From JAKJGV01 sp964617565 (lineage in GTDB: Bacteria > Verrucomicrobiota > Kiritimatiellia > CAIQIC01 > JAGNIJ01), in contig CAZTYH010000020.1 in NCBI GenBank assembly GCA_964617565.1, positions 1 through 44,000 of the forward strand: 44,000 nucleotides of DNA. The letters are read 5' to 3'. The translations under genes and the position numbers were made by a program. Numbering within the stretch: position 1 is the first letter of the stretch; each line of letters begins with the position of its first letter. The notes beneath the pieces were generated by a model, which was not told the DNA's origin, did no database searches, and was given only the letters and a program-made list of their open reading frames with translations. Below are positions 9,004 through 15,453 of this stretch, piece after piece.

Positions 9004-10491
9004 ATGCAAAACAGGGCGCATCACATCTCCTGGTTTCTCGCGCTTCTCCTTTGTGCATCTTTCGTCCAGGCACTGGAAGTGCGATTGGTCGGCGATCGCG
9101 TGTGGCTGCACGCAAAAGAGGACCCCCTTGTGGAAGTACTCAGGGGCTTCGCGCATGCCGGCGTCCGGGTCCGTCTCGATCCCGAAATTGAGGCGACGGT
9201 GCGCGGCAACGTGAAAGACGAACCGGTAGAGTCCGTCTTGAAAAGGGTTCTTGAGCCTTTTGGTTATGTCCTGCTGTGGGATGTGATTGACGGCCCGATT
9301 GGCCGGTATCCGAAGCTTGCGGAAATCCAGGTCTTCAAGCCGGGCCAACAGGACAAGATGCGGCAATTAGCCGGCGTGGATGATAATTTCGTGGTGGCGA
9401 CGGGGCCCGATGGTCGCGGGCCTCGGTTTGTGGCGGATGAAGTTCTGATCGGGTTTCGCGTGGGAACGCGGCGCGACGATTTTGAGCGATTGATCCGGGA
9501 GATCGGGGGCTCGGTAGTGGACAGTGTGCCCGGCGTGGGCGTGTATCTTGTGCGGCTGCCGCCGGGAAGCAACATCCTCGACCTCGTGGCGCAACTGAAA
9601 CGCAATCCGCTGATCGCACACGTCGAGCCCAATTACATTTCGGAAATGGGAGTTCCCCGCCGCGCGGCGGAAACGGCCGGTTCCGCCCCAATGGGTATGC
9701 CTCCCGCGCCCGTGAAAAAAGGAGCGGTGCCGGTCGCGGTGCTGGATTCCGGCATCAGGAGCCTGCAAGGATTGAGCGACATGGTGCTCGGTACATACGA
9801 TGCGGTCAACCCGGACCGCGAACCGGACGACCGGCTGGGCCACGGCACGCAGATGGCGATGATCGCCGCCGGCCTCGTTTCGCCGCACACGTGTGCGGCA
9901 GATGGGCCGGAAACGGGTGTTCCGGTGCTGGCGATACGCGCGTTCGACGACAACGGGAATGCATCCACCTACAGCCTCATGCGCAGTGTTTCGTACGCGA
10001 TGGAGAAGGGGGCGCGGGTTTTGAACATGAGTTGGGGCTCGGATACGTCCAGCGAGTTCCTCGAGGCGGCGATTCGTTATGCGCAGAAGAAAGGCGCCGT
10101 GGTGGTTGCCGCGGCGGGAAATCGGCCGACCGGACAGCCGGTCTATCCCGCAGCCTATTCCGGGGTGGTGGCGGTGAGCGCGCTGGATGCGGATGGGGGC
10201 TTGTGGTCGCAATCGAACACCGGCAACTTCATCACGTTTGCCGCGCCCGGCACGGCCAGTTTTCCCGTGGGATACCAGGGTCCGCCGGGCGCGTATGCCG
10301 GCACGTCCATTTCCAGTGCGTTCGTGGCGAGATCGCTCGCGCTGTACTTCGAAAATAATCCGCAGGCAACGGCGAATGACGCCGTTTCCGCACTCACAAG
10401 CGCGGTGCAGGTTGGCGGCGCGACAGGACGCGATCCGCGGTTCGGTTATGGAGCGGTGAATGCATCCGCCGTTTCGCGCCTGCTTCGCTGA
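9004..10491 (+). CDS. Secreted subtilisin-family (S8) protease with N-terminal STN-like domain
   Basis: 495 residues from ATG 9004; the frame is open to 8830, but the signal peptide (HHISWFLALLLCASFVQA) begins here. Domains in order: residues ~22-105, an STN/secretin-N0-like fold (VWLHAKEDPLVEVLRGFAHAG, then RGNVKDEPVESVLKRVLEPFGY); ~140-215, a propeptide-like region (ADEVLIGFRVG...IAHVEPNY) typical of subtilase autoinhibitory segments; ~240-495, the S8 catalytic domain. The triad is Asp248 (VAVLDSGI), His280 (GHGTQM) and Ser435 (GTSISSAF), with the oxyanion Asn in AAAGN. Substrate unknown. It converges on the second subtilase, with 3 bases between their stop codons. The STN-like domain on a protease is unusual; it could bind an envelope partner. 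Confidence 0.88.
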   Translation: MQNRAHHISWFLALLLCASFVQALEVRLVGDRVWLHAKEDPLVEVLRGFAHAGVRVRLDPEIEATVRGNVKDEPVESVLKRVLEPFGYVLLWDVIDGPIGRYPKLAEIQVFKPGQQDKMRQLAGVDDNFVVATGPDGRGPRFVADEVLIGFRVGTRRDDFERLIREIGGSVVDSVPGVGVYLVRLPPGSNILDLVAQLKRNPLIAHVEPNYISEMGVPRRAAETAGSAPMGMPPAPVKKGAVPVAVLDSGIRSLQGLSDMVLGTYDAVNPDREPDDRLGHGTQMAMIAAGLVSPHTCAADGPETGVPVLAIRAFDDNGNASTYSLMRSVSYAMEKGARVLNMSWGSDTSSEFLEAAIRYAQKKGAVVVAAAGNRPTGQPVYPAAYSGVVAVSALDADGGLWSQSNTGNFITFAAPGTASFPVGYQGPPGAYAGTSISSAFVARSLALYFENNPQATANDAVSALTSAVQVGGATGRDPRFGYGAVNASAVSRLLR

Positions 10492-10494
10492 CGC

Positions 10495-12579
10495 CTATTC
10501 GATCTGCACCCGGTAGAAAAATGAGGCGGCTCCGGAAACATTCGTGAACGTATTTTGCGGCGGGGTCGCTGCGATGTTGGAAGCAATCGCGGACCATGGG
10601 CCGGCAACGGCGTCGGCACCTTCCAGCGTGTAGTTTCGGGTCGCGGCACTTGCCCAGCCGATAAGGCGGATGGTCGTGCTGCCGGGGATTGCCAGCGATG
10701 GCGAAAGGAATTCTTCTTCATTCATCGGGTTTGTGCCGCTGATGTATTCCTGCTGGTCTGTCATGCTGTCTTCATCGTAATCGGCTGCGCCGCTCAGCGT
10801 GGCCAGGATGCCGGCATATTCCAATTCCCACCAATCCGGAAGCCCATCGCGATCGGTATCAATCGCGCGGGCAAGATCGAGACGTCCGCCCGACGATACT
10901 TTTCCGGTGAATGCATTGGTGACGTGCACATTTGATAGCAGGCGGGCGATTCGTTGCGTTACGCTATCCGATGGATAATTGATCGCAAGCACAGCCACCG
11001 CTCCGGCGACGTGGGGCGTGGCCATGGACGTTCCGTACAGGTAAATGAATGCGTTGGTCGGATCGGGCGCGTTCACCAGCGTTACGGTTTGCGTGCCTTG
11101 CGAAAGAAGGGTGGCGCCGTCGCTGCTTTCAATGGAAACGACGGGGAACCAGCCGCCTGGCGTTTGAAGTGTTCCCGCAAAGGGCCCGCTTATATTGTTG
11201 TAGATGACAGCTCCGACGGCTCCGGCGGCCATGGCATTTGAGGCTTTTTCGCTGAAATAAAGGTCGCCGCGCTGAATCAATGCGATGTTGCCGTTAACCG
11301 CGGCGGGAAAACTGGTGGCGTATCCCAGGCCGCAGCCGTGGAGTGTCGCGGTCAGCCCTGTTGTTGTGCCGGCATACGTCATCCCGTTGGCGGCGTAATT
11401 GGAGGAGATTGAAAGGACCGCCGCCGCCGTGGCGAGATGTGCCGGCATCGTGGAAAGGATCTGGTCTCCCGGTGCGGCGATATCCACCGACGTAGCACCG
11501 AAATTTGAGAATGTGGCCAGTGTATTGCTGGGGGAGGACGCCGCAACGGCAATGATGTTCGAGAGCGCATAGGAGGCCGGATATTTCGGGAGACTGTCGT
11601 TATTGGTTCCGTCGTTTCCGGCCGCGGCACAGAAAACGATGCCCACGCTTCCTGCTGCCGCGATGGCATCGCGCTCGATAGCGCTGAAAGTGGAGCCGCC
11701 ATAAGAGGCGTTGATGGCTACGATGTTCCACCCGGCCGCTTTCATCATTGTCGCGTAGTCCACCGCGGCAAGGGTGGCGCCGTCCGGCAGATATTCGCCG
11801 TCATCCGACGCCTTGAGCGCCATGATTCGCAGTTGAGGATGAAGGCCGCCGATGCCGAAGCCGTTGTTCGGCACGCTGCCGATGGTTCCGGCAACATGGG
11901 TTCCATGGCCGGGGTCAACGTCAATGTCCATCGGATCGGGGTCGGGCGGACCGCCGAAATCGCCGGCAAAATCGTAACCGAAATAGTCATTTACGAAGCC
12001 ATTGACGTCGTTATCGAGACCGTTGGTCGGATTTTCGTTTTTGTTAATCCACATTGCCGCGGCGAGATCGGGGTGAGTGTAATCCACCCCGGTGTCTATG
12101 ACCGCGACGATGTACTCGGAGGTGGTCACGCGCGTCAGAAACCAGGCATCGAACCATCGGATGTCCGCGCCGGCTTTCGCCGTCACGCCGTTCACGATCT
12201 GGCCCGTGCTTGAAAGGCCCCAGAGCTCGCCGAATCGCGTATCGTTCGGCGGCGCAGGCCACATTTTTCTCTTCAGCGAATTCGGTTCGGCGAGTTCGAT
12301 GTTCGGGTTTCTCGCCAGCGCGGTCAGAAGTTCTTCCGTGGATTTTCCCGGCGCGCGAATCACGGCATACTCTTGCCCGCGCAACCCGGAGAGGGCGTTG
12401 AAACGGCGCTTGATGAAGCCGTTGTGTCCGCTCGCAATCTGCCGCGTTGCGGCGGTGCTGATTCCGGGGCGGAACTTGACAAGAACCTCACCTTCCACGC
12501 GGGTGCGGACGGATCTTTCGGCGTTGGATGAAAGAACTGTGACGCATAAAACAGATAAAATTACGGCATAAAGGCGCAT
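10495..12579 (-). CDS. Secreted subtilisin-family protease with PA insert and Ca-binding C-terminal module
   Basis: 694 residues from ATG 12579 (MRLYAVILSVLCVTVLSSNA signal), preceded by AATGGAACAACC; longer in-frame starts lack a signal peptide. Residues ~25-105 are a propeptide (EGEVLVKFRPG...IELAEPNSL). The S8 domain has Asp162 (AVIDTGVDYTHPDL), His225 (GHGTHVAG) and Ser518 (YGTSMATPHVAG). A protease-associated (PA) domain is inserted at ~385-505 (IALIQRGDLYFSEKASNAMAAGAVGAVIYNN). After the catalytic domain comes a Ca-binding segment (DTDRDGLPDWWELEYAG, then ADYDEDSMTDQQEY...TNP) and a ~70-residue beta-rich tail ending FFYRVQIE. The same ending occurs in two amylases of this window, so it is probably a sorting or anchoring module. 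Protein processing outside the cell is the expected role. Confidence 0.92.
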   Translation of the reverse strand: MRLYAVILSVLCVTVLSSNAERSVRTRVEGEVLVKFRPGISTAATRQIASGHNGFIKRRFNALSGLRGQEYAVIRAPGKSTEELLTALARNPNIELAEPNSLKRKMWPAPPNDTRFGELWGLSSTGQIVNGVTAKAGADIRWFDAWFLTRVTTSEYIVAVIDTGVDYTHPDLAAAMWINKNENPTNGLDNDVNGFVNDYFGYDFAGDFGGPPDPDPMDIDVDPGHGTHVAGTIGSVPNNGFGIGGLHPQLRIMALKASDDGEYLPDGATLAAVDYATMMKAAGWNIVAINASYGGSTFSAIERDAIAAAGSVGIVFCAAAGNDGTNNDSLPKYPASYALSNIIAVAASSPSNTLATFSNFGATSVDIAAPGDQILSTMPAHLATAAAVLSISSNYAANGMTYAGTTTGLTATLHGCGLGYATSFPAAVNGNIALIQRGDLYFSEKASNAMAAGAVGAVIYNNISGPFAGTLQTPGGWFPVVSIESSDGATLLSQGTQTVTLVNAPDPTNAFIYLYGTSMATPHVAGAVAVLAINYPSDSVTQRIARLLSNVHVTNAFTGKVSSGGRLDLARAIDTDRDGLPDWWELEYAGILATLSGAADYDEDSMTDQQEYISGTNPMNEEEFLSPSLAIPGSTTIRLIGWASAATRNYTLEGADAVAGPWSAIASNIAATPPQNTFTNVSGAASFFYRVQIE

Positions 12580-12631
12580 GGTTGTTCCATTAACATACAC
12601 CGCAATCATGGAGTTGAACACGGCGGGCGAC

Positions 12632-12660
12632 TTGACCGCTGAAGGTTTCGGGCGTAGGTA
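12632..12660 (+). promoter_or_regulatory. Possible sigma-70-type promoter for the Zn hydrolase gene
   Basis: TTGACC (12632-12637), 17-base spacer, TAGGTA (12655-12660). The expected start near 12667 would give an 11-base leader before GTG 12678. It lies in the 98-bp divergent gap between the second subtilase and the Zn hydrolase. The -35 is good and the -10 weak. Confidence 0.35.
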
Positions 12661-12677
12661 AAGCAGCGGGAAACAAA

Positions 12678-13655
12678 GTGAAAAAAGCAAAAATCACAGT
12701 TTGCCTGGTGCTTTTGCTGACGCTTTTTCTGCCCATTTCCGTCATGGGCTGGGGCGGGCGCCTGCACATAGACATCAGCCGCAGGGCAGCGCAAATCGTG
12801 CCGGAAGAAATGGCGGCATGGAGAGCGTATGCGAACCTGATGGCCAACGGCAGCTTCCGTCCGGATCTCTGGAAAGGTGACGATCAGACCGAGGGGCCGC
12901 GCCATTACGTGGACATCGAGCGTTACTCGGAAATCGGGGCAAAGAATCTGCCGCGCAACTATGCCGACCTGTCCCGCATGACTTCGCGACGGCATACTCC
13001 GCGAAGCGGAATCGCGCCGTGGGTCATTCTCGAATTGCAGGAGCGACTGACTACGGCGATGGCAACGAACGATTGGGACGAGGCCGCTGTCGTTGCTGCG
13101 GCGATGGGACATTACGTGGCGGATGTGCACCAGCCCCTGCACACGACAGAAAACTTCGATGGCGCGACGGGGGAAGGGCGCGGCGTGCACCTCCGGTGGG
13201 AGATCGAAATGCCGGGCATTTATTGGCGGACATCCATGCTCGCACCGGATGCGCCGAATTATGTCAAGGATGCCTGGCCGTTCATTCTTGGTTTCATCAA
13301 GGAGTCGCACGAGGATGTGAACGCCATTCTCGACGCGGATGAAAAAGCGCGCGCGGCGACGGGAGGAAATACTGAATCGCGCGCTTATTACGGGAAGCTG
13401 TGGGAGCTTTCGGAGGATATTTTTGTCAGGCAGGCGAGCCTGGCCGCGCGGAACCTGGCCAGCTTGTGGTACACCGCATGGGTGGACGCCGGCCGCCCGA
13501 AAATTCCACGTCCGCAGCAGCAGATTTCGGAAGCGACAATCTGGCGTCAGAAGCCTCCCCAGGAAGTGCCGTCCGCGTGGCCGTTCTTCATCGCTTTCAT
13601 CACCGCCGCCATCGTCATCGTCTGGCTCAGCGCCCGGAAAAAGAAGCTGGCGTGA
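12678..13655 (+). CDS. Zinc-dependent phospholipase C / S1-P1 nuclease superfamily protein, C-terminally membrane-anchored
   Basis: 325 residues, GTG start at 12678. The signal peptide ends before Trp25 (MGWGGRLH). In this superfamily the mature N-terminal Trp is itself a zinc ligand, with His30 close behind. Further ligands: RPDLWKGDD, PRHYVDI (His76), and GHYVADVHQPLH giving His145/Asp149/His155 with the 4/10 spacing of the family, then GRGVHLRWE (His171/Glu175). Glu at the last position is as in Bacillus Zn phospholipase C, while S1/P1 nucleases have Asp, so a phospholipase is as likely as a nuclease. Residues ~300-325 are a membrane segment (FFIAFITAAIVIVWLSA) with a basic tail RKKKLA, so the enzyme is probably tethered with its active site outside the cytoplasm. 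Confidence 0.75.
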   Translation: MKKAKITVCLVLLLTLFLPISVMGWGGRLHIDISRRAAQIVPEEMAAWRAYANLMANGSFRPDLWKGDDQTEGPRHYVDIERYSEIGAKNLPRNYADLSRMTSRRHTPRSGIAPWVILELQERLTTAMATNDWDEAAVVAAAMGHYVADVHQPLHTTENFDGATGEGRGVHLRWEIEMPGIYWRTSMLAPDAPNYVKDAWPFILGFIKESHEDVNAILDADEKARAATGGNTESRAYYGKLWELSEDIFVRQASLAARNLASLWYTAWVDAGRPKIPRPQQQISEATIWRQKPPQEVPSAWPFFIAFITAAIVIVWLSARKKKLA

Positions 13656-13718
13656 CGAGCTTTTGCACGAAAGCCTCGTTCTTCCTGTTTTGAAAGCACA
13701 GGACTTGCAAATCAGACA

Positions 13719-13747
13719 TTGACATAAGAACTATAGATGCTTATATT
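13719..13747 (+). promoter_or_regulatory. Near-consensus sigma-70 promoter predicting a leaderless mRNA
   Basis: TTGACA (13719-13724), 17-base spacer, TATATT (13742-13747). The transcription start is expected at about 13754, while the ATG of the next gene is at 13756. There is no Shine-Dalgarno sequence between. It is the best sigma-70 match I found in the window. Confidence 0.75.
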
Positions 13748-13755
13748 GAGCTGTT

Positions 13756-14361
13756 ATGAAGCATATACCAGCTTTGGACAAGGCGAGCATTGACGGGGCT
13801 CTTGCTCTTCTTGGCGAGCGGTTGGAGCAAACAGCGATTACATCCACTACCATTCTTGTGTGTGGCGGAGCATCGCTCATTGCGACCCGCATGATATCTC
13901 GGCTTGTGACGAAGGACATTGATGTTCTCGCCTTTGTTGGAGAAAACGATGTCCTCGAAAAGGCCAAGCCGTTTCCGGCGTTCCTCGACCAGTGCGTCGA
14001 GGAGGTTGCCGCTATGCTACGGTTGCCGGGTTACTGGATCAACCCTGGTCCGACTTCGTTGTTGGATGCGGGTTTGCCGGTCGGCCTTATGGACCGGCTT
14101 GCGGAAACCCGGCACTATGGAAGCAAGTTGACAGCGCTGTTCATTGGTCGTTTGGATCAGATTCATTTCAAAGTGTTCGCGGCAGCCGATTCCGGCCCGG
14201 GGCGGCATCTGGAAGATTTGCGCGAATTGGTGCCGACAAGCGACGAAATGGAAATGGCGTCTCGTTGGGTTATGCAACAGGATCCATCGGAAGGGTTCCG
14301 GCTGATGTTGAAGGACATGCTGAGAAAGATCGGCTATGAAGAAGTTTCTGAACGAATCTAG
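13756..14361 (+). CDS. DUF6036/AbiEii-like nucleotidyltransferase
   Basis: 201 residues. The N-terminal half shows the Pol-beta-type nucleotidyltransferase pattern: ILVCGGASLIA (Gly37-Gly38 with Ser40) and, 14-16 residues on, TKDIDVLAF (Asp54, Asp56). A helical part follows, with the GRHLEDLRELVPTSDEMEMASRWVM segment typical of DUF6036-type proteins. Relatives include toxin-like transferases of the AbiE/MenT type and uncharacterised members; catalytic activity is not certain. It lies directly behind a very strong promoter with essentially no leader. The next gene overlaps it by 26 bp in another frame, so the two are translationally coupled. Pairing with a winged-helix protein suggests a toxin-antitoxin or phage-defence module, but this is inference from layout. 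Confidence 0.75.
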   Translation: MKHIPALDKASIDGALALLGERLEQTAITSTTILVCGGASLIATRMISRLVTKDIDVLAFVGENDVLEKAKPFPAFLDQCVEEVAAMLRLPGYWINPGPTSLLDAGLPVGLMDRLAETRHYGSKLTALFIGRLDQIHFKVFAAADSGPGRHLEDLRELVPTSDEMEMASRWVMQQDPSEGFRLMLKDMLRKIGYEEVSERI

Positions 14362-15376
14362 GGGTTTTTTGCGCCAGGCGATTTCGTGCTGGCTCTGGCG
14401 CGAATGGACGACGATGGGTGTTGCTGGCGCCTCGGCCAGCGAGATGCGGCACGTCATTGATCCTGAAGCGCTGTTGCTTTTCACCGGAACGGCGGGGCGG
14501 GGGGACCCCCGCTTATTCGATGAAGTTCTGGACTGGCTTACCGCCAACGGCCGTCTGCTAAACGGCCCGAGACTGAAACGGCTCTTACGCGCGTACGAGT
14601 TTTCATCGGGCAGGGTTCTGGCGGCCATCTGCTCCGTTCTCCCAAAGAAAGGCTGTCGCTTGGATTGGCGCATGAACCAAGTCGAGTCCGCGCCGGAAGA
14701 AGCGCTCTTTTACGGAGCGGATGCCCGACCACTTCCGGATTACGGCATCCGTGACCCGGATTTCCTTGCGCTTGGATTTCGGCGGGGCCAGCTCGATCTA
14801 CGGCATTACAGCCAGCCCCCGGACCCCTCAAGACCCGCTTGCCTTTGGCTGACCTTGAGATCCCTGTTGGGCATCAATTGCCGGGTTGAGATACTGGTAT
14901 ATCTGCTTACCCGGTCCTGCGGCTATCCCAGCCAAATCGCCCGCGAGACCGGTTATACCCAGCGGAATATTCAGGATGTTATGGTGAATATGGCGGCCAG
15001 CGGCCAGTTGCTCGCGACCCGAAAACGGCGCGAGGTCGAGTATCGCCTGACCTCGCCTCTTTGGAAGAAGCTTCTGCTGGGCGCTCAAAAGTCCCCGGCG
15101 TGGATTCAATGGCCGCCCGTTTTGCGCGCGCTTGAACAGGTATGGTTGCGCCTCTTTGACGAAAAGCTTGAAGAACTTTCGGACAGTACGCTGGCCTCCG
15201 AATTATTCCTGCTGGTTCGGAAAATCCGCCCTCATCTCGAATGCGCCAACCTTGCCCATCTCCTGACTCCAGAAAGCAAAGGTTTGGGCGATGACTATGC
15301 CGCCACCTTTATTGGTGATTTGACCGCCATCTTGAAGCACACCGGCATTGTGCAAGACAACCCGGGTGATCGGTAA
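14336..15376 (+). CDS. Winged-helix protein, partner of the nucleotidyltransferase
   Basis: 346 residues, ATG 14336 inside the 3' end of the preceding gene (26-bp overlap). The N-terminal part contains IDPEALLLFTGTAGRGDPRLFDEVLDW, a segment I associate with an uncharacterised family of winged-helix proteins that neighbour DUF6036 genes. Residues ~181-240 form a MarR-like winged helix: RVEILVYLLTRSCGYPSQIA (helix 1-2), YTQRNIQDVMVNMAASG (recognition helix) and the wing LLATRKRREVEYRLT. The C-terminal ~100 residues are helical and unassigned. No membrane or signal segment. It may repress its own operon, act as antitoxin, or sense a ligand. In AbiE systems the winged-helix antitoxin comes first; here the order is reversed. 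Confidence 0.65.
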   Translation: MKKFLNESRGFLRQAISCWLWREWTTMGVAGASASEMRHVIDPEALLLFTGTAGRGDPRLFDEVLDWLTANGRLLNGPRLKRLLRAYEFSSGRVLAAICSVLPKKGCRLDWRMNQVESAPEEALFYGADARPLPDYGIRDPDFLALGFRRGQLDLRHYSQPPDPSRPACLWLTLRSLLGINCRVEILVYLLTRSCGYPSQIARETGYTQRNIQDVMVNMAASGQLLATRKRREVEYRLTSPLWKKLLLGAQKSPAWIQWPPVLRALEQVWLRLFDEKLEELSDSTLASELFLLVRKIRPHLECANLAHLLTPESKGLGDDYAATFIGDLTAILKHTGIVQDNPGDR

Positions 15377-15386
15377 AAAACGCATA

Positions 15387-15436
15387 TTTTCCAACGTCTG
15401 GAAAAATGGGCAAAAATTTTTCCAATGCCTGGAAAA
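15387..15436. repeat. Two tandem 19-bp palindromes, TTTTCCA-N5-TGGAAAA
   Basis: Copies at 15387-15405 (spacer ACGTC) and 15418-15436 (spacer ATGCC). Both have perfect 7-bp arms and a 5-bp spacer, and their starts are 31 bp apart, about three helical turns, so the same DNA face is presented. They lie in the 77-bp gap between two convergent genes (winged-helix protein and GH13). The symmetry and spacing resemble a dimeric regulator site more than a terminator: the stems are AT-rich and not followed by a clean T run. Confidence 0.7.
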
Positions 15437-15453
15437 TTTCGCTGTGCGTGTAA

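Noticed and set aside
13658..13710. Short hairpins after the Zn hydrolase gene as terminators
   Set aside because: Stems of five bases without a T run; too weak to call.
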